A stretch of DNA of 64,000 nt from Acinetobacter radioresistens DSM 6976 = NBRC 102413 = CIP 103788 (GTDB lineage Bacteria; Pseudomonadota; Gammaproteobacteria; Pseudomonadales; Moraxellaceae): contig NZ_AP019740.1 of assembly GCF_006757745.1 (NCBI RefSeq), positions 2,356,001-2,420,000 on the forward strand, given 5' to 3'. The notes beneath the pieces were generated by a model that was given only the letters and a program-made list of their open reading frames with translations, made no database searches and was not told the DNA's origin. Positions 1 through 9,704 of this stretch are shown in pieces (the stretch's first letter is position 1; each line of letters starts with the position of its first letter). The position numbers and the translations under genes were made by a program.

Positions 1-485
1 ATTAGGCCACGCAGGCATAAATTTGGAAGCTGACTGATCATCTTGACCAGCTCTGCAACCTGTTCAGGTGAACACCCATCTTTGCTTTCTTGCCCATCAA
101 TATTAACCTGAATGCAAATATTTAAAGCAGCTCGCTGTTCAGGTCGCTGAGCAGACAGCCGCTCTGCAATAATAAGACGGTCTACCCCATGTACCCAGTC
201 AAAATTTTCAGCCAGCAGTTTGGTTTTATTGCGCTGCACGTGTCCGATAAAATGCCATTCAATATCATTTAAATCTTGCAGGCTGTGTATTTTTTCGAGT
301 GCTTCCTGCAGATAGTTTTCACCAAAACTGCGTTGCCCAGCCTGATACATTTCACGTAAGACGACAGCAGAATGTGTTTTGGAAACTGCCAGTAATTGTA
401 CTGCGTCATCTGCACGTCCTGCTTTGTGGCTTGCTTCTTGAATCTGTGCCAGAACCTGATCACGGGCATCTTGAAGTTTATTCAT
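1..485 (-). CDS. yggS: YggS/PLPBP family pyridoxal-phosphate homeostasis protein (partial, N-terminal part)
   Basis: The reading frame runs off the left edge, so only the first 161 or so of about 230 residues are present. The family binds pyridoxal 5'-phosphate on a single TIM-barrel domain and buffers vitamin B6; no catalytic reaction is established. The start ATG at 483-485 gives MNKLQDARDQ. The PLP lysine is K36 in LLAVSKTH, followed by the family motifs FGENYLQEA and EWHFIGHVQRNK, then VNIDGQESKDG. It diverges from pilT, the usual arrangement in Acinetobacter and Pseudomonas. No defect is visible in the part that can be read. Confidence 0.93.
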   Translation of the reverse strand, partial: MNKLQDARDQVLAQIQEASHKAGRADDAVQLLAVSKTHSAVVLREMYQAGQRSFGENYLQEALEKIHSLQDLNDIEWHFIGHVQRNKTKLLAENFDWVHGVDRLIIAERLSAQRPEQRAALNICIQVNIDGQESKDGCSPEQVAELVKMISQLPNLCLRGL

Positions 486-608
486 TGACTGAGTTCTCAT
501 TTTGCCAAGTTTTTTTAAATTCCCTGTATTCAACTGTTGGTTCAGCTGAGGGAAAGCCGTATTATTCTACAAAATAATCAAGAATTCTTTTACGGTGGCG
601 GGGACATT

Positions 609-1646
609 ATGGATATTACAGAACTTTTGGCATTCTCGGTTAAAAATGGTGCCTCAGACTTACATCTTTCAGCAGGAATGCCGCCGATGATCCGGGTCGA
701 TGGAGAAGTCCGCCGTATAAATCTGCCGGCACTTGAGCATAAGGATGTACACCGTCTGGTCTATGACATTATGAATGACAAGCAGCGCCGTGACTATGAA
801 GAACTGCTGGAAACCGATTTTTCTTTTGAAGTTCCCGGTGTCGCCCGTTTCCGTGTGAATGCATTTAATCAGAACCGTGGAGCTGGTGCAGTCTTCCGGA
901 CCATTCCATCGAAAGTACTGACTATGGAAGATCTAGGCATGGGCCAAATCTTCCGTGATATCTGTGACTACCCACGTGGTATTGTTCTGGTTACTGGCCC
1001 GACAGGTTCGGGTAAGTCAACCACGCTGGCAGCAATGCTCGATTATATTAATGAAAACCGTTATGACCATATTTTAACAGTAGAAGATCCGATTGAATTC
1101 GTACATCAGTCTAAAAAATGCCTGATTAACCAGCGTGAAGTCCACCGTGACACACATGGCTTTAATGAAGCCCTGCGCTCAGCCTTACGTGAAGATCCGG
1201 ATATTATCCTGGTAGGTGAGATGCGTGATCTTGAAACTATCCGTCTGGCACTGACTGCGGCAGAAACTGGTCACCTGGTATTTGGTACCCTGCATACCAC
1301 ATCAGCTGCAAAAACAATTGACCGTGTAATTGACGTATTTCCTTCTGAAGAAAAAGATATGGTTCGTGCCATGCTATCTGAGTCACTTCAGGCTGTGATT
1401 TCACAAACACTCCTCAAGAAAAATGGTGGTGGTCGTGTAGCCGCCCATGAAATCATGATCGGAATACCGGCCATCCGTAACCTGATACGTGAGAATAAAG
1501 TTGCTCAAATGTATTCTGCTATTCAGACCGGCGCCAACCATGGTATGACTACCCTTGACCAAAGCCTGAAAACTTTAGTCTCTAAAGGCGTCATCAGCCC
1601 GCAAACTGCCCGTATGGCAGCAAAACAGCCCGAAGCTTTTATGTAA
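609..1646 (+). CDS. pilT: Type IV pilus retraction ATPase PilT
   Basis: PilT is the hexameric cytoplasmic ATPase that depolymerises type IV pili and drives twitching motility and DNA uptake. The start at 609 gives MDITELLAFS and 345 residues, the usual length; the frame is open upstream to 537, but the GGCGGGGAC stretch just before 609 serves as ribosome binding site. Walker A is GPTGSGKST (about residues 130-138). The Asp box (VEDPIEFVH), Walker B (ILVGEMRD) and His box (GHLVFGTLHT) follow in order. The C-terminal region contains AIRNLIRENK, typical of PilT. pilU follows after 28 bp, so the two are probably cotranscribed. Confidence 0.97.
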   Translation: MDITELLAFSVKNGASDLHLSAGMPPMIRVDGEVRRINLPALEHKDVHRLVYDIMNDKQRRDYEELLETDFSFEVPGVARFRVNAFNQNRGAGAVFRTIPSKVLTMEDLGMGQIFRDICDYPRGIVLVTGPTGSGKSTTLAAMLDYINENRYDHILTVEDPIEFVHQSKKCLINQREVHRDTHGFNEALRSALREDPDIILVGEMRDLETIRLALTAAETGHLVFGTLHTTSAAKTIDRVIDVFPSEEKDMVRAMLSESLQAVISQTLLKKNGGGRVAAHEIMIGIPAIRNLIRENKVAQMYSAIQTGANHGMTTLDQSLKTLVSKGVISPQTARMAAKQPEAFM

Positions 1647-1674
1647 TTTGCAATGTAATTAAGTGAGATAGCAC

Positions 1675-2793
1675 ATGGACTTTAATGACTTGCTTAACCT
1701 GATGATGGAACAAAAAGCATCGGATCTGTTTATTACTGCCGATGTTGAACCGTCAATGAAGATTAATGGCCAGATTGTTCCGGTTTCAAAAAACAAACTG
1801 ACTGGTGAGATTGTCGGACAGCTAATTCATGCAATTATGACCGATAAACAGCGGCAGGAATTTGCAGATACACGTGAATGCAACTTTGCTATCACTAACC
1901 GGGAAAAAACAGCCCGTTTTCGGGTCAGCGCCTTTCAGCAGCGTGATTTACCCGGCATGATTTTACGCCGGATTGAAACACAGATTCCAACAATGGATGA
2001 CCTGAAACTGCCACAGGTGTTAAAAGAACTGGCTATGACCAAGCGCGGCATTATTATTTTCGTGGGTGCCACCGGTACAGGTAAGTCAACCTCGCTTGCT
2101 TCAATGATTGGTTATCGGAACCATAATTCCAAAGGTCACATTATTACCATTGAAGATCCGATTGAATTTGTTCATGAACATGCCGGCTGTATTATTACTC
2201 AGCGTGAAGTAGGTATTGATACAGCATCCTTTGAAATTGCGCTAAAAAATACGCTGCGACAAGCACCTGATGTTATTTTAATCGGGGAAATTCGTTCACG
2301 GGAAACAATGGATTATGCGATTGCATTTGCAGAGACTGGTCACCTGGTCCTGGCAACTTTACATGCCAATAATGCCAATCAGGCACTAGATCGTATTGTC
2401 CATTTCTTTGAGGCAGACCGGCATAGCCAGCTGTATATGGATTTATCACTGAACTTAAAAGCGGTAATTGCCCAGCAGTTGATTCCTACTCTAGATGGTA
2501 ATGGCCGGCGTGCTGCAATTGAAGTCCTGATCAATACCCCTCTGCTTGCAGATTACATCCGTAAAGGCGAAGTACATGAAATCAAGGACCTGATGAAGCG
2601 TTCACGTGAATTGGGTATGCAGACGTTTGACCAGGCACTATATGATTTGTATAAGGCCGGTCAGATTAGTTACAAAGATGCCCTTAAACATGCCGATGCT
2701 CCAAATGATTTACGTCTGCAAATCAAACTGTCCGAAGAAGGGGCCAGTCAGTTAATGGCTGCAGGACGTAATATTACTTTTGATGGTCAATAA
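1675..2793 (+). CDS. pilU: PilT-dependent accessory retraction ATPase PilU
   Basis: PilU is a PilT paralogue that adds retraction force but, in the species studied, works only together with PilT. The 372-residue product has Walker A GATGTGKST (about 131-139), Asp box IEDPIEFVH, Walker B ILIGEIRSRETM and His box GHLVLATLHANN. The GATGTGKST variant and the longer C-terminal tail distinguish it from PilT. The start at 1675 follows GTGAGATAGCAC. A terminator hairpin lies just after the stop. Confidence 0.96.
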   Translation: MDFNDLLNLMMEQKASDLFITADVEPSMKINGQIVPVSKNKLTGEIVGQLIHAIMTDKQRQEFADTRECNFAITNREKTARFRVSAFQQRDLPGMILRRIETQIPTMDDLKLPQVLKELAMTKRGIIIFVGATGTGKSTSLASMIGYRNHNSKGHIITIEDPIEFVHEHAGCIITQREVGIDTASFEIALKNTLRQAPDVILIGEIRSRETMDYAIAFAETGHLVLATLHANNANQALDRIVHFFEADRHSQLYMDLSLNLKAVIAQQLIPTLDGNGRRAAIEVLINTPLLADYIRKGEVHEIKDLMKRSRELGMQTFDQALYDLYKAGQISYKDALKHADAPNDLRLQIKLSEEGASQLMAAGRNITFDGQ

Positions 2794-2807
2794 ACGATAA
2801 CGACAAT

Positions 2808-2835
2808 AAAAAAGGGCCATTCCATGGCCCTTTTA
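2808..2835. terminator. Bidirectional terminator between pilU and fur
   Basis: GGGCCAT and ATGGCCC form a stem with a 3-nt loop, flanked by an A-run on the left and a T-run on the right, so it can stop transcription from both convergent genes. Confidence 0.85.
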
Positions 2836-2857
2836 ATATGTTGTATTTATGTAGATT

Positions 2858-3295
2858 TTATTTCTTGCGAAAAGCATCTTGGCATTCAGTATCGCCACAG
2901 TAACCATATAAATTGAGCGAGTGACCTGTCAAATGAAAATTATATTGCTCAGCAACCTTATGCTGCTCCTGTTCAATAATATCATTTGTAAATTCAACCA
3001 CTTTATTACAGTTTAGGCAGACCAGATGGTCATGATGATCTTCCTGCATAATTTCAAAAACTGAATGGCTATTTTCAAAATTGTGACGCTGGATAATACC
3101 GGCTGTTTCAAACTGGGTTAACACACGATAAACGGTTGCTAAACCTACATCTTCACCCTGTTCGAGTAAAGTTTTATAAATATCTTCCGCACTCAAATGA
3201 TGTTGTTTTGAATTTTCTAATAATTCCAATATTTTGATTCGTGGAAGGGTAACTTTAAGTCCAGCTTTGCGTAAATCTTGATTTGAAATAGCCAT
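2858..3295 (-). CDS. fur: Ferric uptake regulator Fur
   Basis: Fur is the Fe(II)-dependent dimeric repressor of iron acquisition. The 145-residue protein has the N-terminal winged helix (about 1-83, with LATVYRVLTQFE as recognition region) and the C-terminal dimerisation/metal domain. Metal ligands are visible as HHDH (87-90), C93 and C96 in LVCLNC, and a second pair at C133 and C138. It diverges from bamE across 111 bp, a conserved arrangement in gammaproteobacteria. I could not find a convincing Fur box in its own upstream region. Confidence 0.97.
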   Translation of the reverse strand: MAISNQDLRKAGLKVTLPRIKILELLENSKQHHLSAEDIYKTLLEQGEDVGLATVYRVLTQFETAGIIQRHNFENSHSVFEIMQEDHHDHLVCLNCNKVVEFTNDIIEQEQHKVAEQYNFHLTGHSLNLYGYCGDTECQDAFRKK

Positions 3296-3406
3296 GAAAA
3301 AAGGTCTCTCAACAAATTTTAAGTTGGAATATGCAACAGAGTTTAGATGCAGTATGATTTATCCTTGGATCAAATGCATCATAATTAATTGGGATAGTGT
3401 AGCAAA

Positions 3407-3805
3407 ATGCAAAAACTTATGCTGACGTTAGTCGTCACTTCACTGCTTGTCGGCTGTTCAACCTTGGGCGTTTATAAAGTTGATATCCCTCAGGGAACGC
3501 CATTAACTCAGGCACAAGCTTCAAAAGTCCAGGTGGGTATGTCTCATCAGCAAGTACGTTTTCTGCTTGGAAGCCCAACCGTAACTGATCCATTGAATCC
3601 ATTACGCTGGGATTACATTTACAACTATATCCCAGGAACCTATGCCAAGAAAGCCAAGATTCCAGCGGCACATGGCCAGCATTTAAAGATTTACTTTAAT
3701 GAAACAGGCATTGTTACCAAAATTGAAGGGCTGGAAACTATTCCAGAATCCCAACCTGGTCTGCCAGCTTCCAGAGAAGCGATTTTAAATGCGCCCCCAC
3801 TATAG
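3407..3805 (+). CDS. bamE: Outer membrane assembly lipoprotein BamE (SmpA/OmlA)
   Basis: BamE is a small outer-membrane lipoprotein of the BAM complex that inserts beta-barrel proteins. The 132-residue product has a lipoprotein signal peptide with lipobox LVGC and acylated Cys17. The SmpA/OmlA core is GMSHQQVRFLLGSP followed by RWDYIYNYIPG, characteristic of the family. The C-terminal tail is rich in Pro. It is monocistronic, with a terminator directly after the stop. No strong Shine-Dalgarno precedes the ATG. Confidence 0.95.
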   Translation: MQKLMLTLVVTSLLVGCSTLGVYKVDIPQGTPLTQAQASKVQVGMSHQQVRFLLGSPTVTDPLNPLRWDYIYNYIPGTYAKKAKIPAAHGQHLKIYFNETGIVTKIEGLETIPESQPGLPASREAILNAPPL

Positions 3806-3819
3806 ACGCTTTAAAATAA

Positions 3820-3847
3820 AAAGAAACCCCTCGATGAGGGGTTTTTC
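3820..3847. terminator. Bidirectional terminator between bamE and rnfH
   Basis: CCCCTC and GAGGGG pair around a short GAT loop and are flanked by AAA on the left and TTTTT on the right, between two convergent genes. Confidence 0.85.
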
Positions 3848-3850
3848 ATA

Positions 3851-4174
3851 TCATTTCAATTGTCTGAGACGATTACTTTTGGCATAACGTCCTACCGGAT
3901 TTTTTTCTGCCCGTTTACGGCGAGTCTCTTTCGGATTTATGGTTAAAGGCCGATAGATTTCTACCCGGTCTCCTGCCTGTAGTGGCTGACTCATCGCAGT
4001 CACTTTTATGCCAAAAATTCCGGTCTGTAGCACTTCAGGTAAATCAATCTTATTCCGTATACCACTTTGCTCTATTGCATCCCGAACGGTCATTCCTTCA
4101 GTAAACTCAACAGCAATCAGAAACTGTACTTCAGGATGGGCATAAGCGACCCAGACTTGCTGATGCTTCACCAT
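3851..4174 (-). CDS. rnfH: RnfH family protein (ubiquitin-like fold)
   Basis: This 107-residue protein belongs to the RnfH/UPF0125 family of beta-grasp proteins, whose function is not established. Visible family features are WVAYAHPEVQFLIAVEF at the N terminus, GMTVRDAIEQSG, the IGIFG-like segment TGIFGIKV, and AGDRVEIYRPL followed by a basic tail. I chose the start at 4174 because its ATG shares one base with the TAA stop of the upstream gene (TAATG), which implies translational coupling; an ORF open to 4252 would overlap that gene and add non-family residues. In many bacteria rnfH pairs with ratA, which is absent here. Confidence 0.85.
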   Translation of the reverse strand: MVKHQQVWVAYAHPEVQFLIAVEFTEGMTVRDAIEQSGIRNKIDLPEVLQTGIFGIKVTAMSQPLQAGDRVEIYRPLTINPKETRRKRAEKNPVGRYAKSNRLRQLK

Positions 4175-5256
4175 TATATAAACTGCCTGATAATCGCAAC
4201 CATAGCTAATAAAATAGATAACGGTAAAACAATACGCACTGCAATACGCCACAAGTTGTAAAACAGCTCATTACTAAAGTTCATAGATTTGCGTAAATGG
4301 CTAATCTTCATGATCCAGCCAGCAAAAATGGCATAGATCAGGCAAATTATAAGACCCCATAACATTAATACCAGATTTAGCGCTGAATAAATTTCTGGAA
4401 TTGCCCAAACCAATAAAGCAATTAGTAAAATCGCCCATTGTAGAACAATCGCAACTTGACGTTGTAATAACTGCTCACGGGCAAATTGAATAAACAATGC
4501 CGCTGCTGCTAGTGCAGTAATTACCAATGCAATAACAGGAAGCTCACCATTGGCAACAAAGAACCCAAAAGCAATTAAAGCGACTAGCTGTGCAAACCAG
4601 ATCGGTAGAACCGTACCCGTTACTGCATTTTGTGTTTGTACCCGGGGCAAACTACTTTGCCAGTATAAGCCCAATCCCAGACCACTGGCCACAAGCGCAA
4701 GTACTGTTGCACTTCCCCACTCGCTAAACTCGACTGATGTCCATTGCCAGCTTGCAGCCGGCGTACCTAGGGTGTTTGCAGTAATTAGTGAAACAATAAC
4801 GCCTAAAGCTGTCACAGGAACAAGGAACTGGCGTGGAATAAAAGAGCCAATTAATGCAACTACTGCCATTGCTAGAAAAACAAGATGTGGAGCAAAGTCC
4901 GGAATCATTTGCAGCTGAATCAGCTGAGCAGCATTAAATAATACGGCACCAGCCAAGAATGGAATAAAGATAACTGCAAGCCAGCCTACCAGACGCCAGC
5001 GTGCTGAGGCATCTGCATCGCGGGTCAGCCCAGATAAAGCATTTAATGCGGTAGTTTTGGAACGTTTAGCGAGTGCAATTTCCAGATAAGTAATCGGTAA
5101 GGCTAAAAATAGCATCGTTCCTAACCAGAGCAACCAAAAATCAAACTGTCGCTCGAACTGAATCCCCACCACAGGGGCAAGCGTCGCAATAATAATAAAG
5201 GTTAAACAAAATGCCATCAGCGGCGATAACCATCGTGACATAGAATTGTCCTGCAT
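4174..5256 (-). CDS. Multispanning membrane protein resembling a reduced NSS (SNF) transporter
   Basis: The product of about 360 residues is almost entirely hydrophobic, with roughly ten predicted membrane segments. Three stretches resemble the neurotransmitter:sodium symporter family: LALPITYLEIALAKRS (like TM2 and the following loop), AIFAGWIM (like TM10), and FYNLWRIAVRIVLPL near the C terminus (like TM11-12). The family's TM1 signature (GxGNxWRFPY), which binds sodium and substrate, is not recognisable, and the protein is about 90 residues shorter than typical bacterial members. The start at 5256 is favoured by AAGGA eight bases upstream; the frame is open to 5334. It is coupled to rnfH. 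Substrate and transport activity are unknown. Confidence 0.6.
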   Translation of the reverse strand: MQDNSMSRWLSPLMAFCLTFIIIATLAPVVGIQFERQFDFWLLWLGTMLFLALPITYLEIALAKRSKTTALNALSGLTRDADASARWRLVGWLAVIFIPFLAGAVLFNAAQLIQLQMIPDFAPHLVFLAMAVVALIGSFIPRQFLVPVTALGVIVSLITANTLGTPAASWQWTSVEFSEWGSATVLALVASGLGLGLYWQSSLPRVQTQNAVTGTVLPIWFAQLVALIAFGFFVANGELPVIALVITALAAAALFIQFAREQLLQRQVAIVLQWAILLIALLVWAIPEIYSALNLVLMLWGLIICLIYAIFAGWIMKISHLRKSMNFSNELFYNLWRIAVRIVLPLSILLAMVAIIRQFI

Positions 5257-5406
5257 GATGCGTTCCTTGAATGAGTCTGCCGATATTTTGCCTTTCTCAT
5301 GAACGAAAATCAAAGACTCAAATAAAAAATGCAAACCACCCCGAAAGATGATTTGCAGCGCTAATTTTTTATTTACTTATTCCTTGTTATTCTTATGTCA
5401 GTTTTC

Positions 5407-5853
5407 TTATGAAAAGAAACGAGCAAACCAATTTTTTCCCTTTTTCTTTTCTTTCTCTTTCAGGATGCCCATCATATTTTCTTTTACAGCGCCAACATAA
5501 TCAGCATCATCATGCTGAATATGGTTAATTAACCATTTTGAAAGGATTTCATGTAACTCATGTTCAATAGACGCCCCTTGTTCAAACTGTTGACGGTAAA
5601 GTTCAATCTTTTTAATAAACAGATCGTGTACACGTTTATGAGGTACACGATATTTATAACCGGCTTCTTCTTGCAAGCTCTCTTCAAAAGTAAAATGTGA
5701 CTGGGTGTAATCAATAATATCATCAAGAATCTGTTTCGTATGATGACGATCTGTATTCTGGTCAATCTGGTTAATATAATCCAGAATCCGCTTGTGTTGA
5801 TCGTCAATTACATCAATACCAGTATTATACTCTGGACTCCATTTCATTTTCAT
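5407..5853 (-). CDS. Bacteriohemerythrin
   Basis: This is a four-helix di-iron oxygen-binding protein of 148 residues. All seven usual iron ligands can be placed: H20 (DDQHK), H53 and E57 (HFTFEES), H72 and H76 (VPHKRVH), H110 and D115 (NHIQHDD). The start at 5853 gives MKMKWSPEY, the typical beginning; an in-frame ATG at 5877 would add eight residues. The tail is highly basic (KEKEKKKGK) and ends NWFARFFS, which could be an amphipathic membrane-contact helix. Family members are linked to oxygen sensing or delivery to membrane oxidases. It stands alone between AT-rich intergenic regions. Confidence 0.9.
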   Translation of the reverse strand: MKMKWSPEYNTGIDVIDDQHKRILDYINQIDQNTDRHHTKQILDDIIDYTQSHFTFEESLQEEAGYKYRVPHKRVHDLFIKKIELYRQQFEQGASIEHELHEILSKWLINHIQHDDADYVGAVKENMMGILKEKEKKKGKNWFARFFS

Positions 5854-6137
5854 TACGTCCGCCCCAGCTATAATCAATTAAGTACTGAGAGAATCATATC
5901 GGTAAAAAAACAAAATAAAAATGAAGTAATTTAGTTGGTTTTAATATAATTTCCATATTTATTATTCAAACTATTATTTTTGATATAAAAAATATTTTAA
6001 CCAGACCAAAAGAGTAAGTTATTTTTTAACCAATTTATATTATATTTAATTTTTAATACTTTATTAATACAAGCTTTTCTATATTTTATATATTAAGGGC
6101 CATATAATAAATCTATTATTTTATAGTAACTTATATT

Positions 6138-6986
6138 TTAATATTGATCAGCTTTAGTGACTCGCTTTAATTCAGGATTTTTAGCTTCCCGAATGAGTCG
6201 TTCAATATGCGTAAAGGCATATTTAATCGGTTTTCCATGCTGAAATAAAATCATTTCCCCTGGTTGATATGCAGTCCAGATCTCATTATGAGTCAAAGGT
6301 TCTGTAGTAATAACTGCAACCCGGTCTTCTGGTGTAGTCACATGACTAAAATCGACTTCAACATCTAAATCGATTAATTGTGCAGGCTGAAACGGATATT
6401 CACGTACCAGCCAGTGCAGCTTGGTGGTGGCATAGCTAAATAATGCCTGGCCATTTGAAAGGCAATAATTGAACGTACCGTACTCTGCAATTTTAGGTGC
6501 AACGTCCTCTAGTACAGCAAAGATCTCTTCTATTGCAGGCTCATTATAGCCAAAATGCTCAACCAGCTGATCAAGCAAATAACAGAATGCATATTCACTG
6601 TCAGTATTTCCTACCGGCGTAAAGCGGCCAGTCAATGGAGGATTAAACTCATGCAAGTCACCATTATGGGCAAAAATCCAGTGGCGCCCCCATAATTCAC
6701 GTATAAATGGATGTGAATTTTCTAAAGTAATTTTACCCTGTGTTGCTTTACGGATATGGGCAATTACATTTCGAGATTTGATAGGATAATTACGGATAAG
6801 CTCAGCAATCGGCGATTCTACTGCCGACTGGTTATCTACAAATAGCCGGCAGGCCTTATCTTCAAAAAAAGCGATACCAAAACCGTCTGAATGGTCAGAA
6901 GTTACTCCAGCCCGCTGTGAAAAGCCGCGAAAAGAAAACGTTATATCTGTCGGAGTTGCACAATTCATTCCCAAAAGCTGACACAT
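6138..6986 (-). CDS. Class II glutamine amidotransferase (YafJ-like)
   Basis: The 282-residue protein has the N-terminal nucleophile fold of class II amidotransferases: Cys2 right after the initiator Met (MCQLLGMNC), which fixes the start even though the Shine-Dalgarno is poor. Further motifs are HIRKAT, HPFIRELWGRHWIFAHNGDL and TDSEYAFCYLLD, as in YafJ/EgtC-type proteins. It contains only the glutaminase domain, so the ammonia acceptor is unknown. It is flanked by a 284-bp AT-rich gap toward the hemerythrin gene, in which I see no gene, and by the argB terminator on the other side. Confidence 0.88.
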   Translation of the reverse strand: MCQLLGMNCATPTDITFSFRGFSQRAGVTSDHSDGFGIAFFEDKACRLFVDNQSAVESPIAELIRNYPIKSRNVIAHIRKATQGKITLENSHPFIRELWGRHWIFAHNGDLHEFNPPLTGRFTPVGNTDSEYAFCYLLDQLVEHFGYNEPAIEEIFAVLEDVAPKIAEYGTFNYCLSNGQALFSYATTKLHWLVREYPFQPAQLIDLDVEVDFSHVTTPEDRVAVITTEPLTHNEIWTAYQPGEMILFQHGKPIKYAFTHIERLIREAKNPELKRVTKADQY

Positions 6987-7093
6987 AATCTTTAATCAGG
7001 GTCTTAATAAAATCTTGAAGTTATTGTGCATGAGTCATCTTAAACTTGTAAATCTTAATCTTGGTGTATGTCTGTTTTATTTTTTGCAAACAG

Positions 7094-7118
7094 AAAAAAG
7101 TCACCGAAGTGACTTTTT
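7094..7118 (-). terminator. Terminator after argB
   Basis: GTCAC and GTGAC pair across CGAA, extended by A/T pairs; on the minus strand the hairpin ends in a run of six T. It lies just after the argB stop. Confidence 0.85.
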
Positions 7119-7129
7119 AAACTGTCCAG

Positions 7130-8050
<921 letters not shown>

Positions 8051-8060
8051 TCACCTCTCC

Positions 8061-9485
8061 TTATTGAGCATCTAGGATATCTTGTGCAATTTCAGGATAT
8101 CGTTCACTTAACATTGAAACAAATTTATATCGTATTTTATCCAGCGTCAGGCGGTCGTCCGCATCAAAACGTACGGTAAAGTACTCGCCAGTATTGGAAG
8201 CTCGAATAATGCCAAAACCATCTTTAAAATCAAGGCGTATTCCATCAATCTTACTCAGTTGGGCACCAAAACGGTGACTCAGGATTTCGATATCCTCTAA
8301 TACGGTTTTAGGATTGGTTTGATGTGTACTGATATAAGTATCTTCGGTACAGCAGCGCTCAGGATAGACCGCCAACAGCTCTGATAACTTTTTATCTGGG
8401 AAATGTCCCATATATTCAATGACACGTAACGCTGCATATAAACCATCATCATAGCCAAAACCACGACCATCATTAAATACATAGTGGCCAGCGTACTCTC
8501 CACCAAAAACAGCATAGCCCCCAGATTGTGATAAATATTTTCTGAGAAAGCTGCTTCCTGTACGGATCATATGCGGATGTCCACCCAAGTTTCGAACCGT
8601 ATTACGGACCATGCTGGAACATTTAACATCGAATACCACTGCGTGACCGGGATGGTTTTCCAGACACATCTGGCTAAATAAAGAAAGCAGACGATCTGCA
8701 GTAATAATATTTGCCTGTTCATCGACCAGTACTACCCGGTCCCCATCACCGTCCAGTGCGATACCAATATGGGCCTGCTGTTCAATCATATTTGCCTGTA
8801 ACTGTTTTAAATGAACAGCTTGAGATGGGTCCGGGGCATGATCTGGAAAATTACCATCAGGCTTACAGCGCAAAGCGATCACTTCACAGCCGAGTTTCTT
8901 CAAAATGGTTTCTGCACACTCTCCTGCTGAACCATTCAACGCATCAAGTACCACCTTGAGCGGTTGTTTTAAGTGAATATCTTTTAAAATTGCCTGCTGG
9001 TAAAGGCTACAGAACTCGGCCTTATGCTGATGTGGCAAGGTTAAAATAGAATCAAATATAGGAGGCTGATAATAATTTTCTGCTGTACTTGCGATGGTTT
9101 GGATCATATCTGGACACGGCGGTTCACCCTGAATAATCCATTTAATTCCGTTATCGGTTTTTGGATTATGGCTAGCGGTCACCATTATACCGTTTCCACT
9201 ATAGTTGCGCGCTAAATAGTACATTTGCGGACTGGAACAGCAACCAATTTCAGTAACGCTCAGCCCCTCTTCACCACATACTTGAGTCAGAATTTGTGCA
9301 TAGAAAGGACTACTTAATCGCGCATCATAACCAATCACCAGTTCAGACTGGCCAGCCTCTTTGAATTGTTTTGCCAAGGCGTGTGCAGTTGCCCGGACCA
9401 CAGCCGGGGTAAAACAAGCAAGTTTTCCACGGATATCATATGCGCGAAAAATAGCTTTTGGAAAAGGAGAATGATTTAATTCCAT
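8061..9485 (-). CDS. algC: Phosphomannomutase/phosphoglucomutase AlgC
   Basis: This alpha-D-phosphohexomutase interconverts mannose or glucose 6-phosphate and 1-phosphate, feeding LPS, capsule and exopolysaccharide synthesis. The 474-residue protein shows the four domain signatures in order: FRAYDIRGK near the N terminus, the catalytic phosphoserine loop TASHNP (about 103-108), the Mg loop DGDGDR (245-250), the sugar loop GGEYAGHYVF and the C-terminal phosphate loop RASNTGEYFTVRFD. It is directly upstream of argB. Naming follows Pseudomonas AlgC; substrate preference cannot be read from sequence. Confidence 0.93.
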   Translation of the reverse strand: MELNHSPFPKAIFRAYDIRGKLACFTPAVVRATAHALAKQFKEAGQSELVIGYDARLSSPFYAQILTQVCGEEGLSVTEIGCCSSPQMYYLARNYSGNGIMVTASHNPKTDNGIKWIIQGEPPCPDMIQTIASTAENYYQPPIFDSILTLPHQHKAEFCSLYQQAILKDIHLKQPLKVVLDALNGSAGECAETILKKLGCEVIALRCKPDGNFPDHAPDPSQAVHLKQLQANMIEQQAHIGIALDGDGDRVVLVDEQANIITADRLLSLFSQMCLENHPGHAVVFDVKCSSMVRNTVRNLGGHPHMIRTGSSFLRKYLSQSGGYAVFGGEYAGHYVFNDGRGFGYDDGLYAALRVIEYMGHFPDKKLSELLAVYPERCCTEDTYISTHQTNPKTVLEDIEILSHRFGAQLSKIDGIRLDFKDGFGIIRASNTGEYFTVRFDADDRLTLDKIRYKFVSMLSERYPEIAQDILDAQ

Positions 9486-9664
9486 ACTATATTCTTTTAT
9501 TCAAGGCGCCTACCTTGGAAATAAAAACTAAAAATTCAGAATAAAAAAGTAGGCGGGTTATTATCAGAATGCATAAGGTATACCTAAAAAAAGAATATTT
9601 TTTAATATAGATTCAGTAATGTTTCAACAAGAAATGTTAAGAAATTGTTTTTAAAAGTTTTATT

Positions 9665-9698
9665 AGCTTATAAACAGACTATTCTCTGTTTATAAGCT
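9665..9698. repeat. Perfect 14-bp inverted repeat after dut
   Basis: Arms AGCTTATAAACAGA and TCTGTTTATAAGCT enclose a 6-nt loop, six bases after the dut stop. It would form a long, AU-rich hairpin at the dut 3' end, but no clean U-run follows, so a simple intrinsic terminator is not certain. Confidence 0.75.
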
Positions 9699-9704
9699 GT
9701 TATT

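Noticed and set aside
537..608. N-terminal extension of PilT from the ATG at 537
   Set aside because: The extra 24 residues are non-family, and a G-rich ribosome site precedes 609, where the canonical PilT N terminus begins.
3296..3406. Possible Fur box between fur and bamE
   Set aside because: No 19-bp window gave a convincing match to the Fur palindrome.
5878..6137. AT-rich gap searched for a small RNA or an origin
   Set aside because: No stable hairpin, terminator, repeat array or box cluster was seen.
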